Positions 12,101-27,500 of a DNA stretch of 64,000 bases are shown here, one piece after another (the stretch's first letter is position 1; each line of letters begins with the position of its first letter). The translations under genes were made by a program, and so were the position numbers. The DNA is from Tyto alba. Its lineage: Eukaryota; Chordata; Aves; Strigiformes; Tytonidae. The stretch is from the NCBI RefSeq assembly GCF_018691265.1, contig NW_024881282.1, positions 26,810,899 through 26,874,898 of the forward strand, written 5' to 3'. The notes below the pieces were generated by a model. It did not search any database, was not told where the DNA came from, and worked only from the letters and a program-made list of their open reading frames with translations.

Positions 12101-15100
12101 CAACTTCTGTTAGAGCACGTGCCTGGTGGAGTTCTGGTCTCCTGTGACAGCCTGTGTGTCCTGTATTTTATAGTATGCACATAGGAGTTGATTATGCTAC
12201 CCAGAAAACTTCTGATCACCACATGAGTAACAGAAGGCAAAGCCAACCATCCTGATCAGCTCAGGTAAGTCTCCTCTGCTGCTTCTGCTTCAGAGAAAGT
12301 TTGAAGGAGTTCATTCAACAAGTGCAGGTAACTGTTCCAGACTTGAGGTCGGAAAGATGTGGGCTTGAACAATAGGGGAACTGAATCTTTACCTCTAACC
12401 CCCTCTTTGAATGTGTTGATGATTTGGGCAAGAGGCAAAAGCACCAGATGTCTGCCTTATTTTAACTTTATCCGATAAAGGAGAATATACCGCTTCTCTT
12501 TATCCTTTGTCTCATCTATACTCTATCCAAACTTCCATGTTCTAAACAGAAGGCAAATCAGTCCAGTTGCCTTTGCCATACAACTTCCCAATTCCTTAAG
12601 TCTCGTGCACTAGAAGTATGTCTTTTAGGAAAAGTAGTCCTTAATAAGCAAGTATGGCCTCTCACAGCATATACACACAATGTGAGAATGAGTCAGAAAG
12701 GCTACTTTTGTTTCTTATGTTCTTCATACCTGGCTTTCTAACTCTGAAAAGTTAACTTTCACTGACACATGGTTTGTATCATCTCCCATATCTATCTGAA
12801 AGATTTCATTGCTCCTTCATGCAGTTCAGCACTGGAGCCTGTAGATCTACTGCAGATTTCAGTGACCAGAGCTGGAAGAATAACTGATACCCGCAGCCAG
12901 TTACTCTCATTATGAACCGGCACAGGAAGAAGATGAGATATGATTTGCCAAAGGATTCTGTAGAGGTTAAATAACGGCTGCGAAACACTGAAAAGGGATC
13001 CTGGGTTCCAGCCCAGACTGAATATCACTCTGCGTCTAAAACAGTCCCAACCTGTTTTAGACAATTTCTGTTCTAACCCTATTCTTGTGGAGGACTTGGC
13101 TTAGTAAGGCCCTCCGGCTTCCCCTTCTCCCAGCAGCAACGTCTCCTTTTTTCCATCCTTAACTGATCTGTCTCCTTCCCCATTGCCTTGTTTCAGTCTC
13201 TTTACTGAGTCCATTGCTGTTCCACCCCCATTCCTCATGCAGTCTCAGTACTTCCCATCTTCCACTTCACTCTCTGGCTTTCAATCTCAGCCCTGGAGCA
13301 GTCTCCTTTTCTGCTTCTCCCCATTCTCATTCTGTCCCAGTTTACTCCTTTTTTTTTTTTTTTTTTCCATCCCAGTTCAGCTTTTCTCTCCAACGCAACA
13401 GAATGTGTTAGGCTACACCTACACAAGTAAACTACACTGTGCCAGGTATCCCACAGCTGTCTATCCCTGCTCTCAAAATATTTTCGGGCACAGTGTGGCA
13501 GTCAGTGCAGGTCAAGGACTATCTCCAGCAGACCATTCAGATGCAGCAAGCCTGCTTTGAAAGGCAGCTAAAAGGGAGATGTAGGCACATGGATGTGACC
13601 AGTGCCATGTCTAATCAACCTCAGACTCTGGACTATGAAGGTGTGCAGGGACCTTTAACCATGGCTCAAATCCACTGAAAGCATAAGAGAATTCCCTGCC
13701 ACCAAGTTCTAGCATTCAACCCCACAAAGCTCAGAGATGGTAAATCTAGTTTTACTTCTGCATCTTTGAGATGGAAGATATCAAGTATTTTGTTGGACTG
13801 ACATACACACAGTTGCTAAAGGAGACTGCTCAATAAGGAGAGAGTTACTGAAGAGTTTATCTGCAGAGTTTTGAAAAGACTCTATAGAAAATGCACAATT
13901 AAAAAAAATAAATTTAGCATGCTGCTTCAAATCTCTGGCATCCAATTCAAAGCAGAATTTTTTTAAAGCAGATGTCATCAGATGTTTACTTATCAAGCAG
14001 AAAATATTGCGTGACCTAAGCCTCATAATTTGAAAAAGGTGAATTATTTTGGTTAAAATTTCAAATAAGCTCAATTTTAAGGTAAGACATGAGGAAAATT
14101 TTAGGAATTTGCTTTTGAGAACTGGTTGGCAACTTTAATTATAGGCAGATCTATAATTGTCCAGGTTTGATCGGGGAAATTCACTTTATAGAAACTGAGA
14201 AGCTGATATTTTATTTTAGCAATGGCAAGGAGGAGTCATGTGATTGACTGCAGAATCAATAGAGATGTACATGAACTAGGCAAGAGAATAAAGCCTGTGA
14301 AATCAAACTGAAGATACTTTTTGAGAATTTATTTCAACACTTCAATGTATAGAAAACTGAGGTAACCCTAACAGGAACAAACCCCAACTTATATCGCAGA
14401 AGGAGTAAGAAAAATCACCAGTGAAATCATATGTGAAAATACAGCCATATACCATTCATTCTTTAAGTCTGTTCAAATTTGTACATGATTCCGAAAGACA
14501 GATTGGCGTAGTTTGTTGGCAATCCACAACTGTTTTGAAAACATTACAGGAACTTGTGTACTGTTAACAGAGTATGACATTACTAAGAAAGACTCCAGGC
14601 CCCTCCCTCCCTCTCTGATCTCATCTGAAGTTTGACAACATCAGATTGGCATTGCTAATGCACAGGCCCCCAGTGTACTTTGGTCTCATTTTTGTATTCT
14701 CTGAATTAGCTTTCCGTACTTTTTTCACTACAGATTTGTAGATGCCAAGGACACCTAGCCTTGAGCATGCAGTATTAATTAGTACATATGAACAAAACAT
14801 AAAGTACAACATTTAAAAATTAAATGTGCTTTCTCTTGGACCTTCTATAGTCTGGAGACGACATGCAGTTTGATCTCAAACAATTTCAGCTTCAGACAAA
14901 AACATCTGGAATGTCAAGAGATTACTGAAATTTCTTAGAACAGCCTTATGAATATTGCTGTTATAACTCAGTAAAATCTACTAATGTTTCCCATAACATT
15001 GAATATGCACCAGTATGAACCATGACTGATAATTCTAAGTTGCAATGTGGCCATATATTTCCAGATATTACAGAAGCAAACGGTTGTGGTCATTTACAAC

Positions 15101-15170
15101 AGTATTGCACAATGTAGAATAGAGTGCCTCTTTTTAATATGTGTAAGGAAATTCCAAATGTATGATGAGA
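6146..15170. other. Intergenic DNA downstream of ALG5
   Basis: No gene is supported. The longest open frame is 136 codons at 7545-7955 on the plus strand, with no recognisable domain and no splice context, so it is probably chance. Simple runs include about 20 T at 8055-8074, an A run near 10330 and a T run near 13351-13366. A pyrimidine-rich stretch lies at 13100-13380. There is no CpG island, so the SMAD9 promoter does not appear to be here. Confidence 0.6.
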
Positions 15171-15184
15171 CAAAAGCAGATATA

Positions 15185-15190
15185 TTTATT
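15185..15190 (-). promoter_or_regulatory. ALG5: Probable ALG5 poly(A) signal
   Basis: AATAAA on the minus strand (TTTATT on plus) is the first canonical signal after the ALG5 stop codon. It gives a 3' UTR of about 280 nt, with cleavage expected near 15165-15175. The site is inferred from the hexamer alone. Confidence 0.55.
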
Positions 15191-15450
15191 TGAGTGAATG
15201 TTAGAGCTACTATTTAATAAAATAAAAACCTGATTACCAGATAAGAAAATCTTTCCGGAAATGCTTTCTCTTTTCAAAACATTGTACAAATTCCCTGCTG
15301 ACAATCTTATAAAACACATACATGCTGCAAAAATGAAACATACAACAGGAGCAATGAAGAGTTACCTCAGCTTTCATCACCACTTCACTTGATTGAAGCT
15401 GTTCTCATGTTCCATTAAGTATAATAATATATTTGGAAAATGTAAATAAC

Positions 15451-15563
15451 CTAATTACATTTTCTTGTTTCAAGCTGCCAGGCACCAGTCATATATCGCA
15501 GTCGTATAAAAAGAAGATCCCTGCCCATCTGCAGCCAGCTCCAAAAGGGAACTAATTTAGAAC
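15451..15563 (-). CDS. ALG5: ALG5 coding exon 10 with stop
   Basis: Acceptor is ATCACAG|GTTCT. Reads GSKLVPFWSWLQMG, then DLLFIRLRYMTGAW, ending ETRKCN and TAG at 15451-15453. This completes the frame at 324 codons. Confidence 0.95.
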
Positions 15564-18500
15564 CTGTGATCAGTGAAGAGGAAAATCAGAAGGATGCTGT
15601 TAGAAAAAATGAGCATTGGCAAGACACACATTTAAGTAGTCATGAACCTTTGCATTCTCAGCACATTCAGCCCCACAACCTATACCTTAACGTTAATAAA
15701 GATTTATACTGTGAAAGTTGTTGCTTTGTAGGAATTACATTATACCATAGGTGGGAGATTCTAGTTTGCAAGCAGCACAGTAATTCCAGGTATAACAAAA
15801 AATGCATGTTCTCCTATGCAACAAGGCTTTGTCTAAGTAAGTAGGAACCTGAACGCCAATAACAATGCAAATGATTTCTCAGCATCTTTGGAGAAGAGGA
15901 TCACCACACTGTCTTACAGCAGTAATATGAATGTGCCAATTTTAAGGCAAGATAAAGAACCCATACTATGAAACGAAGCCCTCTTCCATCTCTGCTAACA
16001 TTTCGGTTAGGTGCAATATACATGCGGAACTGAACTGAAAGAAAAACATTTATTTTCTAGTAAAGCTGGCTTAGAACATTCTCAATTTGCACCCTTCATC
16101 ACCATTGCAGTTCACTATATTTCCTGTTGTTCGGGGGTTGTGTTGAGGAAAAGAGATTCAGATTAAAAAAAGAAAAAAACATGAAAAGGTAAAAAAGAAG
16201 GAACTGCATTTGATGGGAGGGAGGAAGTAAGCAGAAGCAAACAGTATCTTTTAAGCTGGCTGTACTATGAAGAAATACGTATAGAGCTATACTTTCCAGT
16301 AACCCAATAATAGAGACCTCCCTACAGGTCTGAAAGAACATCACACCTTAAGAAGAGAGGGTGCCCTAGAGGAGACCTTAATAGGTGGGCTGTGAAACGG
16401 TGTTGAATCAATAAACAATGATGTCCAGACTTCCTGCACGGTGTTTTATGATTACAATGTTTTCATTAAGACATCACAGCTAGAGGACATGCCAAAGCAG
16501 TGCTGTGTCCTAGCAGTGTAACTACCTACTTCTGTCTCCAGTGGGAATGCAGAGCTTCTCTCCATTGCTACCTCTTCACCTACCCTTCCTGCACCGTGCC
16601 ATGGCAGAAGACTGGCAAGGACACGAACTTCAAAACTTATATGGAAAGAAGGCTGTGTGTTCTCAAAACTAGGTAAAATATGGGAAGACCCTCAGATATT
16701 TTATTCTGGATTGACATGTAAGGAATCTTACAAGAATACGAACAATTTCCCTACCTTCAATTTCAGTCCAGTTGACAGCAACTTCTGCTATAGGTATTCT
16801 CAAGCGCTGAGCTATATAAAGAAGTTCCACATCAAACGCCCTGAAGAAGAACAGGAAATAGCAAATAACAGTCACACTTATTTCCAGAAGAGAGATGGTG
16901 GCACTGTTAATTAAATCCCTAACCTGATTTAAGGAGGTTGGTGTTCAGTTATGAAGTTGATACCAATGCTCTGCAGGTCAGATGCACATGAAAGGGAAAT
17001 TAATTTTCCTGATCGAACAGCTCAGAACACAGCCAATGTACAGACAACTGTACTTCACTGTGTCCTGGTTTTGAAGGTATAGGTCACGCTTTGTTCAGAC
17101 CACTGCTCACTTTTCATTCTGCCGCAATCATGATTTAAACATTTCTAAAGACCAAGCAGTCAAACGTGCAGTGTCCATCTACATTTCCAGTAGTTTCATC
17201 AAAGGGGACAACTACCTGCTGTGGCTTTACGCTGATCTGATGGTCTCTCCTCGTACTTTCTAAGTCGAGAGTAAAGGCAGCAGCACAGAAGTGAGAAATG
17301 ATTTATGTTACTGTGCGTAACAGAACCTGGACAACAGTTGTACTTTACCCAGTGACCATTAATGTACAACACAAAACCCCTGTCTTTTTTTTTTGCTGGC
17401 ACAATTGTTTGCAGGTTGTGCAGCAAAATGAATTGGGGAAGTGATCCTACTCTAAATCAGCTGCCCCTCCTTGACCAGTTTGTCCAAAATACATTTTAAT
17501 CTTCTCAGTTTTATGCATAGGGAATGGTTTGTATGTTTTACTCTTTCAACTGCATGCTCAAGTGGGACTTCTGGATCTGAGACACTGAGGCTTTTGATAT
17601 CAGAAAAGTGTTTTGGCAGCTACAGGTTGTAATATTCATGTAGAAATCAGCATATGAAACTACCAGTAGCTACTATTGACAAGGGTGAATACACATCACA
17701 ATTACGAAGATTCTGGTGATTCTGGTTAAATATCTGAGATTTATTTATTCCTGGGTCTTTTTTTTCCCCCTCTAGTCTTCAAACACTAGTAGAGGTGTTC
17801 TTGTTCCTTAAATGAGTTCTAGTAACTGGAATTTAAGTTAAACAGCCCTCTGACTTTCCTCCTCTTCCCTCCCCAATAAAAAGCTTTTAAAAAACACTAG
17901 TCTGTATTGGAAAAAAACTGTCAATGGCCATCCACATCTGATTTCTACTGGATTCAATACATAATCAAACACAGAGGTTTTTTCGTAGGCAACTAAGACT
18001 TGAAGACTGGAAAAGTTTCAGCCATGCTGTTGATAAGGCTTCCAGTTTTAAGTCAGTGTAACAGATGTTCCAAACCAGCTTACACAGGTCTTGAAAATGT
18101 GGCTGCAAAGCAGTCAAGTATAATTCAACATTAGTTGAATAAACTGGTCCACATTTTCTCTTGATAACTTCTTAAGTTTAGAATCTCCTTAAATTCTCAT
18201 TGCTAAGTCCTGGACAATTTTCTTTTGAAATTGAACAAAAAAAAAATCTTCTGACATGGGACAAAATTTATGCAATAAAAAATAAAATTATTTATTCATG
18301 CTTCGAGGGTTGCTAGGGTTCAAGTCATTGGTTATCCCATTTAACACTGGAGAAAGGGTAGAAAGGGACAGACAGGTGATCAAGAGCAGACAAAAAGACA
18401 TACTTTAGCAGGTTGCTAGTCAAGTTAAGATGTTATTTCCTTCTACTTCAATGTACTCTCTCCTTCTAAGCAGTGCAGTGCATTTCTGCAAAACTATTAA

Positions 18501-21500
18501 CCAATGCAACAGCAGAAGTCCACTTTGAAATGCGCACTTAGGTATGACACATAGACGAAGGTTCCCACTGAAGTACAGACCACGGGGTGGCTGGTGCAAT
18601 CACTACCAAACATGCAGCAACCTGAACTCACGCTGTTACGTGTAAGTTACAGGAGAGCTACTGACACCACTGGACAGCATCAAAGCGTGCCAAGGCAGCA
18701 CAAACAGAGGTTAGCCACAGAGGCTACAGTTATTGTGTATGGATAGTTTAGAACCACTTTGTAAATCTGGTTTTGAGTAGGACACAGGCCTTTTAACTGT
18801 CACAAAAAAAAGTTACAGGAATAAAAGTTTTGTTTTTGTTTGGTTTGTTTTTTTTTGTTTTTTACCTCAGTAAACTGAATCTGCTCCAAGCGGCCTTGCC
18901 ATTTCACTGTTTTCTTTCAATGAGGGTTGAATATTATTTCATTAATTATGCCATGGTCTAACCTACTGAAGTTGTATTATTTATTTTCTTTGCTGACATT
19001 TTACATTTGTAAGCCCAAACCCCCATGTATTCACCTTTGAATGTTTATGAGTCGTGTATTAAGACTAATTTTGTAATACTTACTACTTAACTGACTAAAA
19101 ATCTTAAGAGACACAGAATAATTGTCTGATGAATTATACTATATGAGCTGCTCTAAAACTATTACTACATACAGTATTACTGCAACAATTGCTATGGACA
19201 ACTGAGTACTGGGATGTCAGCATATACATCACAGTACAACAACATTAAATAGTTTGGTGAACTACAACACTCAAAGTAAAAGATTAAAAGCACACAAATT
19301 AATCAGGTTGAACACGAATATTGTTATATATGGTCGTTATTTGTGTAACAGTGAACATGTCCTGAAATTAAAAAAAAACATTCAAAGCTGAAAGGAGTAT
19401 GACTTCCTTCGTATACTGATGGGATACCTTTTTTCTTCCCCTGTTCCCCATCACCTTTCAGTACACCTCATACACATACTAGAATAGTTAATTGGTGAAT
19501 ATAGATCCCACTGTATTCAATATGCTGAGAGTATTACACCCATACTGCAGATCACAAGATCCAGATGGCACAGAAGAACCATACAGAAGCTTCCAGGGTC
19601 AGGATTTAAGCGTGGGTATGTTAGCTGGAGCCTACCCTAGAGGAGAGCAAAGCAACACCAGTGGATGAGTTAGTAAGTGCACTACATGTGCTTTGACACA
19701 AAGCTATTTGTGACTAGTTAACATCTGACAGAATCACTGCTAGAAATAGCAGGGAATCGTTCACACTATGTACTTCACCAGATCCTGCTGCAGAGGGTCA
19801 AAGTAGGTGCCTCTGGGGAGGGGGAACACAGTGCAGAATACCTAAGTTTGGCTCCAGCCTGAAAGAATTCAGACTCTGATCTATGTACCCAAAGTTAGAC
19901 ACCCCAAAATACATGGTGGGAACAACTCCCCCATCTATTTCCAATAGTGGCTCCATTATGTGTTAGTTAACGCAAACACGAAGTGTAAAATACAGGAAGA
20001 GAAAAAATTCTCCATATGGCTGTGTTTATGCTAAGGAGTACTTTTGGTTAAGTTACAATTTAAGACAATGCTGGTTAAAATTCAGTCGAACACCAAGTTT
20101 GTGGGTGTTTAATTGAATTCAACCCTTCTAAACCAAACCCTTAAAATGTTTGAGCTTGTGAATTATCTACCCTGCAAAACTATTCTGTAATTTAAAATTG
20201 CACTAGGACTCTTCTTGCTGGTCCAGTATTAAATGTTTCAAATATCAAAATTAGGCCTTCAGTTACATTGTTTCCACTGGAATTTAGGACTTTTCTATAC
20301 CCAAAATACGTTGTTCCAGCAAACTATTAATGGGCAGAGAAAACTTTCAATGGCCAAAGGGGCCTAAAAATGAAATAGGATGTCAAGAGGGTTAGACTGC
20401 CAGTACTGCTCTAGCTGTATCAGGGCTTTTGCAAGTCCACATATGTCTGCCAGGAGCAGGATTTTTTACAAGACAAACCAGACATAGTTATAACAACAAA
20501 ATATTTTTGCGTTGATTAGACATTCATAGACAATTCTACTTGTTGTGCACAAAACCAGGAAAAAACAATTAATTCCACTGCTCATGTTGGTCTACAATGC
20601 TAAAGGAGTGGAAAAAAACAGTCTCTGTAGCAATATGAATGCTTTTTTTTTTTTCCCTGCAATTTTTATATAGAGATTACTGACAAACTGGAGAAACAAA
20701 CAATTTTTTATATTGAGCTTTCGAGTTTTAAAAGTGAAACAGCATGGCTTGTGCAGTGCACAAGGCAATTTTTATAGACAAAAGTAATAGCAACAATTAG
20801 ATCTAATCAGTGATCTGCTGAGTTGCGTAATATCATTATAATCTGCCACTTGACAAAAGTCTGTCAATCAAACCAGGACTAGAATTATATTTTGAATCTC
20901 CCCTCATTTTATAAATAATCCAGGTAGGACAGTAATCACTTCTATGCCTAGTTCTCCTAGGTAAGGAAAGACATCTTCTAGCTGGAAGAAAATGTATGAA
21001 TTTTTTTTTTTTGTCGTTAGAAGAAACCAGTGACCAAATTTAGGATAGGAAAATTCTGCCAGTGAAACCGCTTAATTTTCCAGTTTTCCTCCTGTGCACT
21101 AAAATGTAACATAAACAGTTACATTTTTCAGGTCAAGACTGTAGATGCAGAACCAGAGCGTCTTTTGGAGTCTGAAAGTGAGTAATTCCAACTGTGTCTA
21201 TTATGTTTATAAAATATCCTTTTTAATTTTAATTTAAAAAATGTGCTCCATCCATTTCTGAAAAATAGATCAGTGGTATAATCAGATTCAGAACCTAAAA
21301 CACAAAGTATATGCTCTCTGTTCAAAAGGTTGCTCTTATTTCAAACTAATGTAAAAATTTTGCTATTTAGAAAGTAAATATCAAGAACGCTTGGTTTGTG
21401 TTTGTATATACACAGCTAGCTCTCCAAAGGACTGTTAAACAAAAAAGCCTATGAGAACACTCACAAAAAAACCCCTAGTTTAGGATGTAAGCGTGATTTC

Positions 21501-24500
21501 TTAGTATCAAATATATAAACAGTTTCCAGTATCTATTAATTTTTAAAAGCTTTCTAAACTTTAGGGTTAGATTAACAAAATATTCTAGGAAATATCTTGG
21601 TTTCTCTTCAAAGTGTTACATGATCTTTGTCACCATCACGATAAAACGCTGTTTTTTCTTGTATGTTTCAGTTTGTTTTTAAGATTTCTTAAATATAAGC
21701 ATCTATAAATCAAATTCAGCACAGCAAGAAGAAAACTGTGGTTTTTTAGCATTAAAGAGGTGATATTCAATGTCAACCGGAATAGAAAGGGCATGAAGAA
21801 AGGAGAAAGAAGTGAGGATCTAAGCAATCAGTTTTTCATTCAATGCAGCTGATACTGGGTTATTTCCTTCTGATTAAACTAATATTGAAACTGTAAAAGA
21901 TGCACATAAGATCATATAAAGGAAGGTCTTGATGTAGTCCCCTTCTTTTTCATGTGAAAGGTGCATATGGAAACACAACAGTCCATTTTATTGGTGGTTC
22001 TGGTAAAACACTGAAAAAAACATACGCGTTTATTTCTGGTGTCTCTATTTAAGTAAGAAACTTAGAAATCTTTCAGCCTGTCCAACCTAGCAGCAGGACA
22101 CCTATGTTGTTTACACTGACATATCTATTACCAGAGTGTAGCATGGTCAGCTTCCAAGGAAGAGCCTGTGCTCCTAATACTTGCTCTGTGAGTGAGGGAT
22201 GTTATAAGCCTACTGTGAGACACGGAAATAAAACCTGCGTTATTTCCTGAACAGCTATCACTCTGCCTTTTGGAGAAGCACTGACGGTATTCAGCGCTTC
22301 GGGGCAGTCTCCTACCGCCCAGCGCTAGTTCAGCACTGGTGCTCTCTTCTGTGCAAAGCCACTATTAGATTTCTTTATCTGAAGGGAAGAATTCTTGGGG
22401 CTTTTTGTCTACAGAAACAACGGGTGCTGCCTATACAGCCTCGAAAGCGAGCCGCCTTTCATACAGAATTGCTTCAGTAGTTTTTCTTCTAACCCGCTCT
22501 TTTCATGATTTACTGAATAGTTTACACTTTGATGCAGTTCAGGCACCAGCAACCTATGTTTTTTTCTCACATACTTGTACACTGTGAGTTGAATTCACCC
22601 TGCTGAACTTCAGTCATCTACAGTAGAGAGAGCCCCTTCTGTACCAATTGTCCAGAGGCCCTTCATAGTCGAGGACAGGAAACACGTATTTGTCAGCTGT
22701 GCTTCATCTGGCATATTTTAGAGGCCTGTATTAGGATGAAATTAATTATATCCTAAATTTGCTCCTTCTTTTATTGCCTAAGAAGGAAGGCTAGATGACA
22801 AGTGGATGCACTCTAGATGCGATGAAGCAAATCCTGTCCATTGTTTGTGCGTATTTATATTCTAACTGAGCACTAGGCTGAACAGTTCAGGGCAGAAATT
22901 ATTAGACAGATGATTTTATAGTAATTTTATACTAACATCATGAGTAAATATGTTATGTATTAATGTTCAGTCTAAGTATTTATTATGTCCTCACATAAGA
23001 ATTCACTTAATACTGTAGGACCTCAAAAAAATTTGAGCCTGGCAAAACATGAGCAGACAAGACACGAGGCTTCTGCAGAAACTGAATCATGTTCATTCTC
23101 TTCAACAGCTCACCACATGCTCTGGTTCAGCAGTGGGGGAGCCCTCAACAGACTCAGTGACGAGGGTGCTGGCTCCCAGATGGCTTTTATCCTATTAAAT
23201 GTTGCTTGTTTGTTGAATATTCCCCAGCACGCACCTCCATTATAACCAGAATATCTGAGTACTGACCACACTGAACTAAATTCTTCTTGAAATACCTAAC
23301 AGAGCTGCACTTCACTAATGGGATTTTAAGATTCAAAAAGAATAAAATAATTTCTTCAGATGTCAAATAGCCTCAGTGCAGTGACGCAGAGATGGTAATA
23401 AACCCAGATTTCAGACCCTTTTGTCCAATATCTAGATAGCGGTTTCTCTGCAACCCCCTGTTGATGGTCACAGTATAAATAAGTTGTTCTGTGACCCAGT
23501 TAGTTGTTCCAAGTCAGCAGACATATAATACCAACTACTATTTCTTCCTCTTACGTCTTCTTTCTCATGACATGTACAAAATCTCCATGGCACAATGTCT
23601 AACTAGTTTTTATTTTCCTTTTCACACACGTGCTATGCAACTGAAAAGTATCAGGGACCAGTTTTGCTTAAAAGAAGCAGCTTCCATTATTGGGCTATTC
23701 CAGATTCTTACATTACCACATACAAAGAAATCCAGCGTATGGTTCTACGGGATGATGTCCCTGTATCATTTCCTACTGCAATTATCCCACCACAGACATT
23801 TCACTTATGACTACCGTTTCCTTTAACATACTCACTTTCCTCATATGCTTATATCTGCCCACCTCCCAGTTTTCTTTCCAGATCTTATGAACATTAACCG
23901 GGAAAGTGACAGCACTCTGTTCTGTGCACTGAAATGTTAGCATGCAATTACACATGCTGAATGGCTACCCACGAAGCTGATGGTAAGCAACTTGAGTCCC
24001 TACTGTAGTTTTTTCTTCAGCAATAGTCTGTGTTTCTCTCCTCTACTATGGTTTCAGTTGCCACAAAACTTGCCAAAGCTTTCCATCTTGAGATCTCTAC
24101 TCTTCTGTCAGATTTCACTGAAATTAGCCAGTAAGTGTGAAAATAAAGGCAGGGAAGTACAGGGACCACCTGAAGGACAGACGAGAATAAAAGCAGACAA
24201 TGTATTGACTGTTTTGGCAGAAAATTAAACCAAATGAAAAAACTCAATTGTTGTTTTTGGCAAATTTGTGACTTGGAAGTATCTGAAGAGCTGTTTATTG
24301 GAAGAATTTGAGTTATTCTTTTCGTGAATAAGAAAACAAAGATTCTTCATCATTAACCAGTAAATTTCACACAAATAGGAAAATGCTTAGGGGATTAGTT
24401 TATGGAGTACTGTAAAGAAAAGAGCAAGAATAGAAGACTAATTTTATAGCAGCACATATAAGCACACTGAATTAACACACCAAGACCTGAAGATCCAGTG

Positions 24501-27500
24501 TGTTCCACACCAGCAATATAATTGCTACAAAATAAGTTAGCAATATCCCTTTTTCACTGCCTCTGTTCCTGGATAATGGGGTACAGATGACAATGTAAAG
24601 CACAGTTATTTTTACTCTTTCATTCCTTTGTTGCTAAAGAATCTGAGTAGCAGGAGAAAGCTTGTTTTCTTTTTATAAAAAATTGAACACTTTACATAAT
24701 ATATCTGCCCAATAAGTACAATTATATTTAAAATCTTTCATTTACAAGAGAGTAAGATGGAAGATTGTATTTTTACAGATTAAACTGATTCTCCTCATTC
24801 ATTTATTTCAGTACTTCTTGAAGCTCTTCATTTAGAGAGTAAAGTTAAATAGGATAATTTTGAGATGTGCACTTCTGGACATCTATTTAGAAAATTCCTA
24901 TATATGAAATTTACAGAACTTTATAGACCAAGTTTGGTGTTGGAGGTAGCAGCAGAAATCACGTTTCTGGTTCAGCTATAGCTTTATTTAGGACAATAAG
25001 CAAACTACTCAGCCAGGAAAGAGATTTTGCAGATGCTTACTGCTCACAATTCCAGATTTGTTTGAACAGAAGCTCCGTGTTCTGCATCAGATTTGTGCAC
25101 CCAAACACTACCTTTGCAACGCCATTCTGGAGGAGCAATATAGCTTAACTACCACTGCCAAAGCTCAGCTTCAAACTGCATGTATTGAAATTGACTGGGA
25201 CTGTGGGATTACACACATTTTCATAGGAGAACATTGTTCAGTAATTCTGTTCCCTGTCAGCAAGCAGTAGCCCATGAAAGATTTTCTTGGATGAAGACAA
25301 TAGTTTGAAAAGATTTGATTACACTTAATTAAGCCTGGGGATTGTCACCATCCTTTTCAGCAATAATTGTGGTGCAGGAAGTTTACAGAAATTATGGTAT
25401 TTATGTGGAAAAAGTGTCTCAGTCCCACAACAGTTATCATGACTGTATCACTCTCCTAAGGGAGCTGTTCTAGCTAAATCATAATTAAAGAGAGCTCTAA
25501 AGTAATTCAAAGACTATGCATCATTTTCTACTGTCTTACATCAATGAGATCTATCAGTAGTTCTCTCATTAAACATTCCACCAAGAAAATAAGCTAAGAG
25601 TAGGCATTTCCTTTCAATTTTAGCCTTCAACGGTTACAAATATCAGACATGGATTTTAGGTAAAATGTTTTGGTTAAGCAGCACTGAGTTGGAAGGTCAT
25701 AATGCATAAAAATAGACTGATAAAATTTTTGAACGGTATCATTAACTCTTAACTTTCCTTATCATAGTAAGAGCTTCTCTCCATTTCTTACTCTGCTTGC
25801 ATGGCTCCTATCTGTAAAAGGAGAGAAGACTCTCAGAAATAAGGAATGCATTACATTATCAGACATGATTTCTTTGGGATTTCTTTTAGAGGTGAAGAGA
25901 ATTCTTGGAATTTTCTTTTTGTTTGCTCCTTTAATCAATTACTAGTTGCTCTGACAAGGCAAAACCAAAATGTCTTACTTCTCAGTATTACACAACTCCT
26001 TCTATATCAAAGTAAAATGGACTTGCAAGGAGTCAAGGAGTCAATTGTTGCCACTCAAAATCTCAGCAACGCAGTCATAAAATCCTTCTTGCAGTTTATG
26101 TTGAATGTTCTTTTAAAATTAAAACTTAGTAAGCCCATCCGTCCCCCTTTCCCCTGTTATCACTAACAGAAAGAGTACTCAACCATTTCCTAAAGTATAT
26201 CATAATAAAATAGAATTCCTAGCAAATACCAAGGTATTTTGGCATAACAAGAAATCTGAATTGCCAACCAAGTAGTGCTATAACTGGTTAAAATGAGCAG
26301 CTAGGATTTATACAGACATCACATGCTTCATAGTAGCTGCAATACTGAAATTACTTTTTCAAAACCATGTTCAATTAGAAAAAAAACAACAAAAAAAGAA
26401 AGAATTTACCAGCGTTCTATATGAAGAGTTGAGAAGGTCCGCGAGGCAGCTTCTCTGGTTAAAAGTTTAAATCCGCACTGCGTGTCCCTGATCCCTTTGA
26501 CACAGAGAAACCATACAAGGAAGTGGAACCCGTACATGAGGAGAGTTCGAAAGTAAGAGCGCTGTGGACAAAAGGCAAGAGTTAGATGGTTTCATTTAAG
26601 TGATGAGTGAAGTGTTGGAACAGAGCTGGTTTACAGGACAATAATCCTGTTTCATGATAGCTCTTGAAGTTTGTGAACTACTTGTGCTTTGTGCTGGAAT
26701 AAAAGCAGAAATTTTCAACTGTTACAGTGAAACAGAATTACAGCTGAAAAGGAGAGACCTGCCAGTCAAGTGTGTGGTTAGGATGGTGGCCTAGGATATG
26801 ACAAGTTCAAGTTCTTTTTTCTGCTTTCTCTAACTCAGAGCAGCTTTTAATTCTGGATAATGCCTTAGGTGGAGCAGGAACTTGCACCTGGATTTCAATT
26901 AATGAGTGGGACAGCCATAGTATCTCCTGCACGATTCTCTGGGAATTCCCCCAGGAAAGGAAGAGTGAAGGAGGAAGAGGTTGGCATGCTACACACTCTA
27001 CTCCACTGAATGCTTATAAGCATTTTTTTACCTCTACCTAGTCCTCTTATCTCCCTAAAAATTGGCTGAACAGGTCCAACAAATTCAAAAGTTACCAGGA
27101 CAAACAATGAAGAACAAGCCAGCACGACTGCATAAAGACTGCTATTCCTAAGAATACACACTAAAAACCGAACAGGTTCCAGCTGCTACTATGACATAAT
27201 TTTTTTTTTTTTAAGGTTTAGATTATTAAAAGAAAAAACAAATGGGAGCATCTCTTGTTGGTTTGCTACCCACTCCTTTCATTCAAGACTGAATGATCTT
27301 CAGAGCTTGCACACACTGTGTTAAGGCACTTAAGGGAATGCAATTAGAGAATACACTTTTTTGCAGTATATGAGGGACCAAGTGAAACCAGCACTAAAGT
27401 AACAGCTGCTGTGCAAGATAATATTTCACTTTATATTTTCAACAAGGTTACACAGTCACTTCTTTTGTTCTTTTGCTTTCACAAATATATTTTATGCTCC

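Noticed and set aside
13183..13560. 125-codon Ser/Pro/Phe-rich frame
   Set aside because: It arises from a pyrimidine-rich stretch with a T run; low-complexity translation.
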